The notes beneath the pieces are model-generated. The model did not search any database and had not been told where the DNA came from. It saw nothing but the letters and a program-made list of their open reading frames with translations. Position numbers and translations under genes: made by a program. DNA of 64,000 nt. Source: Rhabdaerophilum sp. SD176. Its GTDB lineage: Bacteria > Pseudomonadota > Alphaproteobacteria > Rhizobiales > Beijerinckiaceae. Shown here one piece after another: positions 9,223 through 18,902 of the stretch. Positions within the stretch are counted from its first letter, which is position 1. Each line of letters begins with the position of its first letter. Where the stretch lies: the NCBI RefSeq assembly GCF_030143245.1, contig NZ_JARJNS010000001.1, positions 124,001-188,000 of the forward strand, given 5' to 3'.

Positions 9223-10391
9223 GAAGCCGCCCCGGCACGCTGGGGCAGTCGCCGTTCGATCCAGCCGGAAAGGCGCGCCACCAGCGCGGATTCACGCTGG
9301 GTCGTCGGCCAGAAGGTCCGGTAGGCGTAGACCGTGCCGAAAATTGTCGTCGTGATCGGCACGAGATACATCAGCCATACACCGGCCTGGCTACGGACCG
9401 CGAGACCCGCTGCAGCGAACCCGGCGATCCGCATCAGGATCAGCGCCGCCACGGCTCCGGCTATTGCTGTGCCACGCCCCTGCCGGGTGGTGCGCGCATT
9501 GCCCAGCGCGGCAAAGGCAATCGCCAGCGTGGCGAGCGGGTAGAGCGGGTTGGTCAGCCGGTCATGCAGCTCGGCCCGGAATCGCCCGTAGATTGACCGG
9601 ACGAAGGGGTCATTGCGGTCGAGGTTCAGCAATTCCCAGGTCCGGCGTTCGCGCGGCTTGTACTGGATGACGCCGCCGCCTTGCTCGAACTGGTCGAGAT
9701 CGAACACATAGCGCTCGAAGGCGATGATCGCGCTCTCGCGGGCGCCCTGCTGCTGCCGCTGCATCGAGCCTTGCTCGAGCAGGAGATAGGTCGAGCCTTC
9801 GACCTCCGTGACCACGCCGCGTGCTGCGAGATAGGTGGCCGAGGTCTTCGGGTCGCGGGAATCGTGGATCATGACGCCGCCCATGGCCCCGCCGGGCAGG
9901 CGCTCGCGGTAATGGAACACGATCCCCTGGTCGAGCGTGATGAACTTGCCCTCCTGGATGATCCGCGTGACGACATCGGCGCGGATCTTCGTGATGAGGG
10001 TCCGGAGCGAGCGGAAGCTCTCCGGCATGGCGTACAGCGTCATGAATCCGACCGTCATCGAGACCAGGACGGTCAGGATCGCCAGCGGCTTCAGAAGGTT
10101 GCGCGGCGGGATCCCGGCCGCATTCATCACGATCAGCTCGCTGTCACCGTTAAGGCGGTTCAGTGTGTAGAGCACAGCCACGAACAGCGCGATCGGGGCA
10201 ATCACCATGACAAGGGCAGGAAGTCCGTAGAAAGTCACCTGGAAGAAGACGAGCAATGACTGCCCCTTGCCGGTCACGAGGTTCAGCTCGCGCAGCGCCT
10301 GCGTCAGCCAGATGATCGCCGTCAGCGCCACCAGCCCCATCAGGAAGGCGAAGCTCGCGATTCGGAAAATGTAGCGCTCGATCAGCGACAT
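9219..10391 (-). CDS. lptF: LPS export ABC transporter permease LptF
   Basis: Second permease of the LptB2FG complex. The ATG at 10391 was chosen over an upstream in-frame ATG because it follows a strong GGGAGAAAGGA site and begins with the family signature MSLIERYIFRIASFAF. The 390 residues show six membrane segments, the RLNGDSELIVMNAAG cytoplasmic coupling region and a periplasmic domain with EQGSMQRQ. It is the first gene of the minus-strand operon lptF-lptG-lptD-surA-rsmA; the 192-base gap to pepA must hold its promoter, but I could not pick convincing -35/-10 boxes there. Confidence 0.94.
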   Translation of the reverse strand: MSLIERYIFRIASFAFLMGLVALTAIIWLTQALRELNLVTGKGQSLLVFFQVTFYGLPALVMVIAPIALFVAVLYTLNRLNGDSELIVMNAAGIPPRNLLKPLAILTVLVSMTVGFMTLYAMPESFRSLRTLITKIRADVVTRIIQEGKFITLDQGIVFHYRERLPGGAMGGVMIHDSRDPKTSATYLAARGVVTEVEGSTYLLLEQGSMQRQQQGARESAIIAFERYVFDLDQFEQGGGVIQYKPRERRTWELLNLDRNDPFVRSIYGRFRAELHDRLTNPLYPLATLAIAFAALGNARTTRQGRGTAIAGAVAALILMRIAGFAAAGLAVRSQAGVWLMYLVPITTTIFGTVYAYRTFWPTTQRESALVARLSGWIERRLPQRAGAAS

Positions 10392-10583
10392 CGCATTCCT
10401 TTCTCCCAGCCTTCTTGACCCGAAATCGCGGCGTCGGCAAGGCGCGGCAGGAGGAACGCCGGACATCATGTCACAGCCCGCCTGTCATCCGCCTTGCAGT
10501 GCGGCGAATTCCGCTCCACCTTCGCTCGTGGGAATCGATAGACGTTCCGGCACAGGCTGCCGGCACAAGGGTAGGGAAACGCC

Positions 10584-12089
10584 ATGTCCAGTGCGCTGAA
10601 AGTTGCAATTGCCGGCCTCGACGAGGCCATCGGGGATGTCCTCGTCGTGCTCGTCGGGAAGGATGGCAAGCTTGGTCCGGAAGCCACCAAGCGACTGGGC
10701 AAGGCGGGTGCGGCGCGCATAGCGGCGGCTGCAGAAGCCGAGACCTTTGCCGGAAAATCCGGTGCGGGGCTCTCGCTGCCGGCCGAGGCCGGCTTCCGGG
10801 ACAAGTCCACCCATGTGGTGCTGGTCGGCATGGAGATCGCCGAAGGACAGAAACAGGATTTCCTCAAGCTGGGCGGCCAGATCCTCGGCAAGCTGCCCAA
10901 GGGCCGCAATGCCAGCGTGCTCGCGGCCGGGCCCGACGGTGCTGTCGCGCCGGAAGCCGTTGCCGACATGGCCCTCGGGATGAAATTGGCGGCCTATCGC
11001 TTTGATCGCTACCAGACCCAGAAGAAGGGTGACGATGCCGACGCCCCCGCAGCCGGGGCCGTCACGCTGCTGGCAGAAAATGCTGCCGCCGCGCGGCGCG
11101 AGCTGAAGACACGGGACGCGGTCTATTCGGGCGTGACCCTCGCGCGGGACCTCGTGAACGAGCCGCCGAATGTCCTGACGCCGACCGAATTCGCCAACCG
11201 TGCCGCCGCGCTCGAGAAACTCGGCGTCGAAATCGACATTCTCGACGAGAAGGCGATGAAAAAGCTCGGCATGCGCGCCCTGCTCGGGGTCGGTCAGGGC
11301 TCGGAACAGGAAAGCCGGGTCGTCATCATGAAATGGCTCGGTGCCAAGGACGAGAAGGCTCCGCCCGTCGCGTTCATTGGCAAGGGCGTTGTCTTTGATA
11401 CCGGCGGCATTTCGATCAAGCCCGCGCAGGGCATGGAAGACATGAAGGGCGACATGGCCGGAGCGGCCGCCGTGGTCGGGCTGATGCATGCCCTCGCGTC
11501 GCGCAAGGCCAAGGCCAACGTCATCGGCGCGATCGGCCTTGTCGAGAACATGCCTGACGGCAATGCCCAGCGCCCCGGCGACATCGTGACCTCGATGTCC
11601 GGCCAGACCATCGAGATCATCAATACCGATGCGGAAGGCCGCCTCGTCCTTGCCGATGTGCTCTGGCACGTGAAGCAGAAATACAACCCGAAATTCATGG
11701 TCAATCTCGCCACGCTGACCGGGGCGATCATGGCGGCGCTCGGGCAGGAACATGCCGGCCTGTTCTCGAACAATGACGATCTCGCCGCGAACCTGCTCAA
11801 GGCCGGCACCGCCACGGGCGAGAAGCTCTGGCGCATGCCGCTCGGCCCGGAATACGACAAGATCATCGACTCGAAATTCGCGGATGTGAAGAATTCCGGC
11901 GGTCGCTATGGCGGCGCCATCACGGCCGCGCAGTTCCTGCAACGCTTTGTCGATGGCTGCCCCTGGGCCCATCTCGACATTGCCGGCACGGCCATGTCCT
12001 CGCCCTCGACCGACATCAACAAGAGCTGGGGGTCGGGCTTCGGCGTGCGCCTGCTCGACCGGCTGGTGGCCGAGAACTACGAAGGCTGA
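10584..12089 (+). CDS. pepA: Leucyl aminopeptidase (cytosol aminopeptidase, M17)
   Basis: Two-metal aminopeptidase that removes N-terminal residues from peptides in the cytoplasm. The C-terminal catalytic domain starts near residue 195 ([15 protein letters not shown]) and has the metal and active-site segments [15 protein letters not shown] and [11 protein letters not shown], and the family signature [12 protein letters not shown] at residues 347-358. The 501-residue length is typical. The start is preceded by GGGTAGGGAAAC. It is transcribed away from lptF and followed 21 bases later by holC, the same pair seen in many proteobacteria. In some bacteria PepA also binds DNA as an architectural factor; nothing here tells whether this one does. 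Confidence 0.96.
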   Translation: MSSALKVAIAGLDEAIGDVLVVLVGKDGKLGPEATKRLGKAGAARIAAAAEAETFAGKSGAGLSLPAEAGFRDKSTHVVLVGMEIAEGQKQDFLKLGGQILGKLPKGRNASVLAAGPDGAVAPEAVADMALGMKLAAYRFDRYQTQKKGDDADAPAAGAVTLLAENAAAARRELKTRDAVYSGVTLARDLVNEPPNVLTPTEFANRAAALEKLGVEIDILDEKAMKKLGMRALLGVGQGSEQESRVVIMKWLGAKDEKAPPVAFIGKGVVFDTGGISIKPAQGMEDMKGDMAGAAAVVGLMHALASRKAKANVIGAIGLVENMPDGNAQRPGDIVTSMSGQTIEIINTDAEGRLVLADVLWHVKQKYNPKFMVNLATLTGAIMAALGQEHAGLFSNNDDLAANLLKAGTATGEKLWRMPLGPEYDKIIDSKFADVKNSGGRYGGAITAAQFLQRFVDGCPWAHLDIAGTAMSSPSTDINKSWGSGFGVRLLDRLVAENYEG

Positions 12090-12110
12090 CGGGGCGAGGC
12101 GCGGGGCCGC

Positions 12111-12557
12111 ATGGCCGAGATCCTGTTCTACCATCTGCAGGGCCAGCGTCTCGAAGCGGCCCTGCCGCTCCTGCTCGAGAAGGCCCTGGAAAAGGGCTGG
12201 AACGCCGTCATCCGCTCCGGATCGGCCGAACGGCTTGCCGTGCTTGACGAAACGCTCTGGTCCTATCGGGAAGACAGCTTCCTGCCTCATGGCCGGGAGG
12301 AGGAGGGGGATGCCGAGCATCAACCGATCCTGCTGACCACGGGCGATTGCCTCGCGAACAATCCGGAAGTGCTCTTTCTGGTCGACCGGGCACCCTTGCC
12401 TGCGCAATACCCGTTCGAGCGGGTCGTGCTGATGTTTGACGGGGACGATCCGGAAGCCGTCGATCTCGCCCGCTCTGCCTGGAAGACGGTCAAGGCGCTT
12501 GGCCATCCCGCTACGTACTGGCAGCAGGATAATGGCCGCTGGGTGAAAAAGGCCTGA
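12111..12557 (+). CDS. holC: DNA polymerase III subunit chi
   Basis: Clamp-loader accessory subunit that links the replisome to single-strand binding protein. The 148-residue protein shows the family pattern: EILFYHLQGQRLEAALPLLLEKALEKGW at the start (a Rossmann-like fold), LDETLWSYREDSFLPHG, PILLTTGD and FERVVLMFDGDD. It lies just after pepA and is probably co-transcribed. It ends 3 bases before the stop of the convergent LysE-type gene, with no terminator-like hairpin between them. Confidence 0.93.
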   Translation: MAEILFYHLQGQRLEAALPLLLEKALEKGWNAVIRSGSAERLAVLDETLWSYREDSFLPHGREEEGDAEHQPILLTTGDCLANNPEVLFLVDRAPLPAQYPFERVVLMFDGDDPEAVDLARSAWKTVKALGHPATYWQQDNGRWVKKA

Positions 12558-12560
12558 TCC

Positions 12561-13184
12561 CTAACGCTGCGCCGTCGCCAGAAGCCCGCCGATCCCTACA
12601 AACATGCCGCCGGTTATGCGGTTGAAGGTCCGCGCATGGCGGCTGAGCCAGGGCGCGATCTTCTGCGCGGCGAAGGCCAGCATCAGCTCGTAGAGGATCT
12701 CGACGAGAACGAAAGTGCCGCCGAAAATCGCCAGATTCGCGAGAAATCCGGTCCCGGGCACCATGAATTGCGGCAGGAAGGCAGCGAAGAAGATCAGCGC
12801 TTTCGGGTTGGAGGCCGCGACAAGGAAACCCTGCTTGAAAAGGCTCGCGCCGCTTTCGGTCCGGCCGGCACCATCGGCAGCCTCGGCGCGCACCAGGGTC
12901 GGCGGGGCACGCCACAGGCGGATGCCAAGATAAACGAGGTAGGCTGCGCCAACCCATTTGGCGAGCGTGAAGGCCTGCTCACTGGCCGCCAGCAACGCCC
13001 CGAGCCCGGCCAGCGACGCCGCGATCAGGATCAGGAAGCCGAGGCCGCCCCCCAGCACCGTGAAGATGGTCTTGCGGAAGCCATGCTGGACGCCATGGGT
13101 GAGCGAAAGGAGCCCGTTTGGGCCGGGCGTGAGCGACAGCCCGATCGCCGCCGCGAAATAGACCAGCCAGATTTCGAAGCTCAT
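12561..13184 (-). CDS. LysE/RhtB family amino acid exporter
   Basis: Inner-membrane exporter of amino acids or related metabolites; the substrate cannot be told from sequence. The 207-residue protein has about six membrane segments and the family start motif in FAAAIGLSLTPGPNGLLSLTHGVQHG, followed by GLGFLILIAASLAGLGALLA. It is 33 bases downstream of the ABC-F gene on the same strand and may be read from the same promoter. It ends back to back with holC. Confidence 0.88.
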   Translation of the reverse strand: MSFEIWLVYFAAAIGLSLTPGPNGLLSLTHGVQHGFRKTIFTVLGGGLGFLILIAASLAGLGALLAASEQAFTLAKWVGAAYLVYLGIRLWRAPPTLVRAEAADGAGRTESGASLFKQGFLVAASNPKALIFFAAFLPQFMVPGTGFLANLAIFGGTFVLVEILYELMLAFAAQKIAPWLSRHARTFNRITGGMFVGIGGLLATAQR

Positions 13185-13217
13185 GGGGGCACCCGGTACA
13201 AGAAAGACTCACAAAGC

Positions 13218-15095
13218 TTAGCCGACCGCCTCGATCTCCGCCATCACCTCGAGCCACTCCTCCTCGATCGCGGCGAGACGTTCAGCGAGGGCGGCCCTGT
13301 CGCGCGCGATCTGTACGGCCCGTTCCGGGCTCTTGGCGAAAGTATCCGGTGCTGCCAGCACCTCATCTGCCCGGGCGAGGAGCGTTTGCAGCTTCTCCAT
13401 TTGGGCTTCGAGAAGGCGGGACTTTTCCCGGAGCGGCTTGATGTTCTGTCGCTTCTCCGCCGCCTGTCGTCGCTGCTCAGCCTGGCCACTGGCCTCGCGA
13501 TCAACCGGTCCCTCGGCATTCTGGCTGCCACGGGCGGTGATGATCATCGTCTCGTAGTCGTCGAGATCGCCGTCGAAGGTCTTCACCACACCCTCCGCAA
13601 CGAGCCAGAGCCTGTCGCAGGAAGCGTCGAGAATGGCACGGTCATGGCTGACGATGATCACCGCGCCCTTGTATTCCGCCAGCGCCTCGACCAGCGCCTC
13701 GCGCATCGGAATGTCGAGATGGTTGGTCGGTTCGTCGAGAATGAGCAGATGCGGCCCGTAAAACGCAGCAAGCCCGAGCAGCAGCCGCGCCTTCTCGCCG
13801 CCGGAGAGCCGGGCAATCGGCGTATCGGCCTTGTCGACGCCGAAGCCGAGCTGCGCAGTCCGGGCGCGGATCTGCGCTTCGCCGGATTGCGGCGGCATCT
13901 TCCGGCGCACCAGCGCATAGGGGGTCTCGGTGGCATCCAGCTCATCGAGCTGATGCTGCGCGAAGTAAGCGACACTGAGCTTCGGCGAGCGGCGGACATC
14001 GCCCTGGAGAGGAGCAAGCCGACCGGCAATCAGCTTGACCAATGTCGACTTGCCATTGCCGTTCTGTCCGAGCAGCCCGATCCGGTCATCCTCAGCGATT
14101 GACAGCGTAAGATTGCGCAGGACCACCCGCTCGCCATAGCCCGCTACCGCCCGGTCCATGGTGACAATCGGCGGCGAGAGTGGCTTTTCGGGATTGGGCA
14201 GGTGCAGGCGGGCTGCTTCCTCGCGGGCGAAGACGGCCACCGGGCCCAGTTTCTCCAGCTGCTTCACACGGCTTTGGGCCTGCTTGGCCTTGCTCGCCTT
14301 GGCCTTGAACCGGTCGATGAAGGCCTGAAGATGGGCGCGCTGTGCGGCGACCTTGTCGGCTTCCTTCTCCGCCAGCATCGCCTTTTCGGCCCGTTGGCGG
14401 GCGAAGAGCGAGTAATTGCCGCGATAGAAGGTCATCTTGCCGCGATCGAGATGCAGGATCGCATCGCAGACCGAGTCCAGGAATTCCTTGTCGTGGCTGA
14501 CAACGAGCAGGGTATGCGGATAGCGGCGCAGATGCGATTTCAGCCAGATCGCGCCTTCGATATCGAGATAGTTGGTCGGTTCGTCGAGCAGCAGCAGGTC
14601 GGGCTCGAGGAACAGCATCGCCGCGAGGCTGACACGCATCCGCCAGCCGCCCGAGAAATCCGAGCACGGCCGGGCCTGGTCCTCGTGGCTGAATCCGAGG
14701 CCGGACAGGATGGCAGCCGCACGGGCCGGCGCGGCATGGGCGCCGATATCCGTCAGGCGGATCTGGATTTCCGCGATGCGGGCCGGGTCGGTCGCGGTTT
14801 CCGATTCCGCCAGCAGAGAGGCGCGCTCGGTATCAGCCGCGAGCACATAATCAAGCAGGCTGACCGGCCCGCCCGGGGCTTCCTGCGCGACATGGCCCAT
14901 CCGCGCACCGCGCGGCAACGAGAACGTACCGCTTTCCGGCGCGATTTCGCCGAGCAGGAGGCGGAACAAGGTCGACTTTCCACACCCGTTCCGCCCGACC
15001 AGCCCGCAGCGCGCCCCGTCCGGCAACGTGACCGAGGCGGAATCGATCAAGAGGCGCGGCCCGAGGCGATAGGTGAGTTCGGACAAGGTGAGCAT
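13218..15095 (-). CDS. ABC-F family ribosome-associated ATPase, YheS type
   Basis: Soluble protein with two ABC ATPase domains and no membrane segments; ABC-F proteins act on the ribosome. The ATG at 15095 gives 625 residues starting [16 protein letters not shown]; the frame is open further upstream, but that region is the ndk promoter side. Domain 1 has [21 protein letters not shown] and [10 protein letters not shown]; domain 2 has [21 protein letters not shown] and DEPTNHLD. Between them is the arm/linker [19 protein letters not shown], and the C-terminus (about 530-625) is a coiled coil. The order and wording of motifs match E. coli YheS more closely than EttA or Uup. No antibiotic-resistance role can be assumed. 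Confidence 0.92.
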   Translation of the reverse strand: MLTLSELTYRLGPRLLIDSASVTLPDGARCGLVGRNGCGKSTLFRLLLGEIAPESGTFSLPRGARMGHVAQEAPGGPVSLLDYVLAADTERASLLAESETATDPARIAEIQIRLTDIGAHAAPARAAAILSGLGFSHEDQARPCSDFSGGWRMRVSLAAMLFLEPDLLLLDEPTNYLDIEGAIWLKSHLRRYPHTLLVVSHDKEFLDSVCDAILHLDRGKMTFYRGNYSLFARQRAEKAMLAEKEADKVAAQRAHLQAFIDRFKAKASKAKQAQSRVKQLEKLGPVAVFAREEAARLHLPNPEKPLSPPIVTMDRAVAGYGERVVLRNLTLSIAEDDRIGLLGQNGNGKSTLVKLIAGRLAPLQGDVRRSPKLSVAYFAQHQLDELDATETPYALVRRKMPPQSGEAQIRARTAQLGFGVDKADTPIARLSGGEKARLLLGLAAFYGPHLLILDEPTNHLDIPMREALVEALAEYKGAVIIVSHDRAILDASCDRLWLVAEGVVKTFDGDLDDYETMIITARGSQNAEGPVDREASGQAEQRRQAAEKRQNIKPLREKSRLLEAQMEKLQTLLARADEVLAAPDTFAKSPERAVQIARDRAALAERLAAIEEEWLEVMAEIEAVG

Positions 15096-15235
15096 CGGCG
15101 CGATATGCCCGAACCTCGGCCGGCTGGCCAGCCTTCCCGTGCAACAGCCTCGCGAAATGATCGGGCAGGGCGGCCGAATGCCTCGCTGGAAGCAGCCGCC
15201 GCATGCTGCGCTGCAGAAATCTCGGCTTCCCACCA

Positions 15236-15264
15236 TTGAACGTCACCGCAGGCCCCGCTATAGA
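15236..15264 (+). promoter_or_regulatory. Sigma70-type promoter of ndk
   Basis: TTGAAC at 15236-15241 and TATAGA at 15259-15264 are separated by an ideal 17 bases. Transcription would start near 15271, giving a leader of about 30 bases that contains GAGGCAAGAGGA just before the ndk ATG. It is the best-formed promoter I see in the window. Confidence 0.65.
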
Positions 15265-15300
15265 GCCGCCGAGACCAATCCGAAGAGGCAAGAGGATTCC

Positions 15301-15723
15301 ATGGCCATTCAACGCACGTTCTCGATCATCAAGCCGGACGCGACCGAGCGGAACCTCACCGGCGCGATCAACGCGGTCATCGAGGAATCGGGCCTGCGCA
15401 TCATCGCCCAGAAGCGGATCATCATGGCGCGCCGTGAGGCAGAAGCCTTCTACGCTGTCCACAAGGAGCGGCCCTTCTTCGGCGAGCTCGTCGACTTCAT
15501 GGTCTCCGGCCCGGTTGTCGTGCAGGTTCTGGAAGGCGAGAACGCCGTCCTGCGCTATCGCGATGTGATGGGCGCCACCAACCCGGCCAATGCCGCCGAA
15601 GGCACGATCCGCAAGCGTTTCGCCCGTTCGATCGGCGAGAACTCGGTGCACGGCTCGGATTCGCCGGAAAATGCAGCGATCGAGATCGCCCAGTTCTTCT
15701 CGGGCAACGAAATCGTCGGCTGA
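15301..15723 (+). CDS. ndk: Nucleoside diphosphate kinase
   Basis: Transfers the gamma phosphate between nucleoside di- and triphosphates by a phosphohistidine intermediate. The start at 15301 follows AAGAGGATTCC and gives 140 residues, the family norm; an upstream in-frame extension is rejected. It begins [17 protein letters not shown] and carries the active-site His117 in [12 protein letters not shown]. It has its own promoter and terminator, so it is probably a single-gene transcript. It is divergent from the ABC-F gene. Confidence 0.97.
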   Translation: MAIQRTFSIIKPDATERNLTGAINAVIEESGLRIIAQKRIIMARREAEAFYAVHKERPFFGELVDFMVSGPVVVQVLEGENAVLRYRDVMGATNPANAAEGTIRKRFARSIGENSVHGSDSPENAAIEIAQFFSGNEIVG

Positions 15724-15748
15724 CGAACAGCCTCGACGCGGACATTCA

Positions 15749-15774
15749 AGGCCGGGCTTCTGCCCGGCCTTTTT
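15749..15774 (+). terminator. Intrinsic terminator of ndk
   Basis: A perfect 9-bp stem, AGGCCGGGC (15749-15757) and GCCCGGCCT (15762-15770), with a TTCT loop is followed at once by TTTTC. It lies 25 bases after the ndk stop. Confidence 0.9.
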
Positions 15775-15879
15775 CGTTTCAGCAGGACGATTGATGGATC
15801 GGCGAGAAAGTTTGATTGGTCGAGGGCGCTGAAACGACGGATAACACGGGCATCTCCTGATGGTTTTCGAGGTTTTTCT

Positions 15880-16761
15880 TTGCCCTTCCGTGATATTTCA
15901 CTTGCGGTCCTGGTTGTCTTCGTCTGGGGCGTGAATTTCGTCGCCATCAAGATCGGCGTCCAGGATGTTCCGCCCCTGCTGCTGACGGCCCTCCGCTTCT
16001 TCTTCACGGCCCTGCCGGCCGTGTTCTTCATCCCGCGGCCAGCGGTCGGCTGGTGGACGCTCGCCGCCTTCGGCATCCTGCTCGGCGTCATCAAGTTCGG
16101 GCTGATCTTCTCGGCCGTAAAGCTCGGCATGCCCGCTGGCCTGACCTCGCTCGTCACCCAGGTGCAGGTCTTCTTCACGATGGCGCTCGCCTACCTGCTG
16201 CTGGGGGAACGACCGACCCCGTTCCAGGTGCTGGGCGCGGCAATCGGCTTCGGGGGCATCGCCATCGTGGCCGTCGAGCGCTTCCACGGCGCGACCTTCC
16301 TGCCTTTCCTGATGCTGATGGGCGGGGCAATGAGCTGGGCCTCGGCCAATATGGTCATCAAGAAGGCCGGGCGTGTGAATATGCTCGCCTTCCTCGTCTG
16401 GGCCAGCCTGTTCGCGCCGGCTCCTCTCTTTCTCGCCTCGCTGGCCATCGATGGCTGGCCGGCCATCCAGGCCAGCTTGTCGCCGCCCAGCCTTGCCAGC
16501 GTGCTTTCGCTGGCCTTCATTGTCCTGCCCTCGACGCTGTTCGCCTTCGCGGTCTGGAATGACCTGCTCCAGCGCTACTCGACCGGGACGGTCACGCCTT
16601 TCGCGTTGCTGGTGCCGGTTTTCGGCCTGCTCAGTGGTAGCGTTCTTCTCGGCGAGGATTTCTCCTTTCTCGCCATGATCGGCAGCGCTGTTGTGTTTGC
16701 GGGTCTGATGATCAATGTTTTTGGCGATCGGCTGGGCCGCGCCCGGCCCGCCCTGAGGTAG
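15880..16761 (+). CDS. EamA/DMT family metabolite exporter
   Basis: Ten-segment inner-membrane transporter of the drug/metabolite superfamily, most like the O-acetylserine/cysteine exporter EamA (typical FVWGVNFVAIKIG start and LPSTLFAFAVWNDLLQRYS near the end). Substrate unknown. The likely start is a TTG at 15880, preceded by CGAGG at a good distance; the only nearby ATG is in another frame. Length is 293 residues with two EamA repeats (about 5-135 and 145-285). The stop is 4 bases before the molybdopterin oxidoreductase, so the two probably form an operon. Confidence 0.88.
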   Translation: MPFRDISLAVLVVFVWGVNFVAIKIGVQDVPPLLLTALRFFFTALPAVFFIPRPAVGWWTLAAFGILLGVIKFGLIFSAVKLGMPAGLTSLVTQVQVFFTMALAYLLLGERPTPFQVLGAAIGFGGIAIVAVERFHGATFLPFLMLMGGAMSWASANMVIKKAGRVNMLAFLVWASLFAPAPLFLASLAIDGWPAIQASLSPPSLASVLSLAFIVLPSTLFAFAVWNDLLQRYSTGTVTPFALLVPVFGLLSGSVLLGEDFSFLAMIGSAVVFAGLMINVFGDRLGRARPALR

Positions 16762-16765
16762 CCCC

Positions 16766-18868
16766 ATGAACGCACCCGTGACGTCGATCTTCCGCCCCTC
16801 GGTCTGCCCCCATGATTGCCCGAGTGCCTGCTCGCTGGATGTCGAGGTGCTGCCGAACAACCGGATCGGCAAGGTCCGTGGCCTTGCCAGCCAGACCTAT
16901 ACGGCCGGCGTGATCTGCGCGAAGGTCGCGCGCTATGCCGAGCGGATCCATCATCCGGAAAGGCTTATGGAGCCGATGATCCGTTCCGGCCCGAAAGGCA
17001 GCGGCCAGTTCCGACCGATCAGCTGGGATGAGGCGCTCGACCGTACCGCGGAAGCCTTCCTCGATGCCGAGAAGCGTTACGGCAGCGAGTCCGTCTGGCC
17101 GTATTTCTATGCCGGCACGATGGGGCTGGTGATGCGCGATGGCATCAACCGGCTGCGCCATGTGAAGCGCTATTCCGGCATGTATGACACGATCTGCACC
17201 AACATGGCCTGGACCGGCTATGTCGCCGGCACGGGCCGCCTTGCCGGGGTCGATCCGCGCGAAATGGCCAAGTCCGATTGTGTTGTCATCTGGGGCACGA
17301 ATGCCGTGCATACCCAGGTCAATGTGATGACCCATGCCATGCGCGCCCGGAAGGAGCGCGGCGCGCCGATCATCGTTGTCGACGTCTACATGAACGAGAC
17401 GATGCGGCAGGCGGATATTCCGCTTCTCGTCCGGCCGGGCACCGATGCTGCTCTGGCTTGCGGGATCATCCATGTCCTGCTGCGTGATGGCCTCGCCGAC
17501 CGGGACTATCTCGCCCGACTGACCGATTTCTCCCCCGAAACCGAGGCGCATTTCGCCGCCCGCACACCGGAATGGGCCGAAGCGATCTGCGGCGTTCCCG
17601 CCGCCGAGATCGAATCCGTGGCCAGGCTGCTCGGCGAGAAGCGGCGTTGCTTCTTCCGGCTCGGGTATGGCTTCGCCCGGCAGCGCAACGGCGCGGTCAA
17701 CATGCATGCTGCGCTGTGCATCCCGACCTTGCTCGGTGCCTGGCAATACGAGGGCGGCGGCGCCTTCCATTCCAATTCCGGCACCTATGGCGTGGCCAAA
17801 CGGATGATCGAGGGGCTGGACGCGCTTGATCCGAAGATCCGATGGCTCGACCAGTCCCGCATCGGCCCGATCCTGACCGGCGATGCCGAGGCGCTGAAAA
17901 ACGGCCCGCCTGTCATGGCAATGCTGATCCAGAACACCAATCCGGTCTCTGTGGCTCCGGAGCAGCGCCTTGTCCGCAAAGGGTTTGCCCGGGAGGATCT
18001 TTTCACGGTCGTCCACGAGCAGTTCATGACAGAAACAGCCGAAATGGCGGACATCATCCTGCCCGCCACGATGTTCATGGAGCATGACGACCTCTACCAG
18101 GGCGGCGGGCATACCCATCTGATGCTCGGCCCGAAGCTGGTCGAGCCGCCGGGCCAGTGCCGGACCAACCATGATGTGATTGTCGCCCTGGCGCAGCGCC
18201 TCGGCGCCGAGCATCCCGGCTTCGGAATGTCCCCGCGCGAACATATCGACTGGGCCTTGCAGAACGGCAATCGCGGAACGCTGGCTGAACTCGAGCGCGA
18301 AGGTTTTGTCGATACCGACCCGCCTTTCGAATCGGCCCATTTCCTCAAGGGTTTCGGCCATCGCGAGGGCAAATTCCGCTTCTCGCCGGACTGGCGGAAA
18401 ATCCCGCTGAAGAGCGACGGCCTGATGGGCCCTTGGCAGGATATGCCCGCTTTGCCGGATCATTGGTCCGTCATCGAGGAAGCTACTGCCGAATTCCCGT
18501 TCCGGCTGGTCACGGCGCCGGCGCGGTCTTTCCTGAACTCCAGTTTCACCGAGACACCGGGGTCGAAAAAGCGGGAAGGGCAGCCGGCCCTGATGATCCA
18601 CCCGGAAGATGCTGCCGCGCTCGGCGTAGTCGAGGGGGACCTGCTCCGCGTCGTCAATCCGCGCGGCGATGTCGAACTGGGGGTGAAGCTTTTCGACGGG
18701 CTGCGCCGCGGCGTGGTGATCGCCGAGGGTATCTTCCCCAACAAGGCCCATCGCCGGGGCGAGGGGATCAACGTGCTGACCGGCTCCGACCCCACAGCAC
18801 CGCGCGGCGGGGCGGCCTTCCACGACAACCGGGTCCGGCTGGAAAAGGTGATCCTTGCCTCATCCTGA
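16766..18868 (+). CDS. Molybdopterin oxidoreductase, DMSO-reductase superfamily
   Basis: Large Mo-bisMGD enzyme subunit of 700 residues; the substrate is unknown. An N-terminal [4Fe-4S] site is formed by Cys14, Cys18, Cys22 and Cys51 (CPHDCPSAC and VICAK). The body has the dinucleotide-cofactor segments VIWGTNAVHTQ, NTNPVSVAP and DIILPATMFMEHDD, and the C-terminal molydop-binding barrel starts near residue 570 (LVTAPARSFLNSSF). Cys144 in YDTICTNMAW is where a Mo ligand might be, which is a guess. There is no Tat signal, so it is cytoplasmic. No partner electron-transfer subunit is next to it. A palindrome overlaps its stop codon, ahead of a WYL-type regulator. Confidence 0.88.
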   Translation: MNAPVTSIFRPSVCPHDCPSACSLDVEVLPNNRIGKVRGLASQTYTAGVICAKVARYAERIHHPERLMEPMIRSGPKGSGQFRPISWDEALDRTAEAFLDAEKRYGSESVWPYFYAGTMGLVMRDGINRLRHVKRYSGMYDTICTNMAWTGYVAGTGRLAGVDPREMAKSDCVVIWGTNAVHTQVNVMTHAMRARKERGAPIIVVDVYMNETMRQADIPLLVRPGTDAALACGIIHVLLRDGLADRDYLARLTDFSPETEAHFAARTPEWAEAICGVPAAEIESVARLLGEKRRCFFRLGYGFARQRNGAVNMHAALCIPTLLGAWQYEGGGAFHSNSGTYGVAKRMIEGLDALDPKIRWLDQSRIGPILTGDAEALKNGPPVMAMLIQNTNPVSVAPEQRLVRKGFAREDLFTVVHEQFMTETAEMADIILPATMFMEHDDLYQGGGHTHLMLGPKLVEPPGQCRTNHDVIVALAQRLGAEHPGFGMSPREHIDWALQNGNRGTLAELEREGFVDTDPPFESAHFLKGFGHREGKFRFSPDWRKIPLKSDGLMGPWQDMPALPDHWSVIEEATAEFPFRLVTAPARSFLNSSFTETPGSKKREGQPALMIHPEDAAALGVVEGDLLRVVNPRGDVELGVKLFDGLRRGVVIAEGIFPNKAHRRGEGINVLTGSDPTAPRGGAAFHDNRVRLEKVILASS

Positions 18869-18885
18869 CAGAAGCTGTCAGGATG
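18861..18885. promoter_or_regulatory. Palindromic operator candidate before the WYL regulator
   Basis: CATCCTGACA (18861-18870), a GAAGC spacer and TGTCAGGATG (18876-18885) form a perfect 10-base inverted repeat. The stop codon of the oxidoreductase (18866-18868) lies inside it and the regulator begins 17 bases later. There is no T-run, so it is unlikely to be a terminator. It is more likely the binding site of the regulator itself. Confidence 0.55.
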
Positions 18886-18902
18886 CCGGCCCATAGAGAG
18901 CC

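Noticed and set aside
15073-15300. Upstream extension of ndk
   Set aside because: Contains the ndk promoter, and family length and start fit 15301.
16712-18823. 703-codon minus-strand open frame over the molybdopterin oxidoreductase
   Set aside because: Mirror of the true coding strand; rich in His, Arg and Gly with no recognisable motif.
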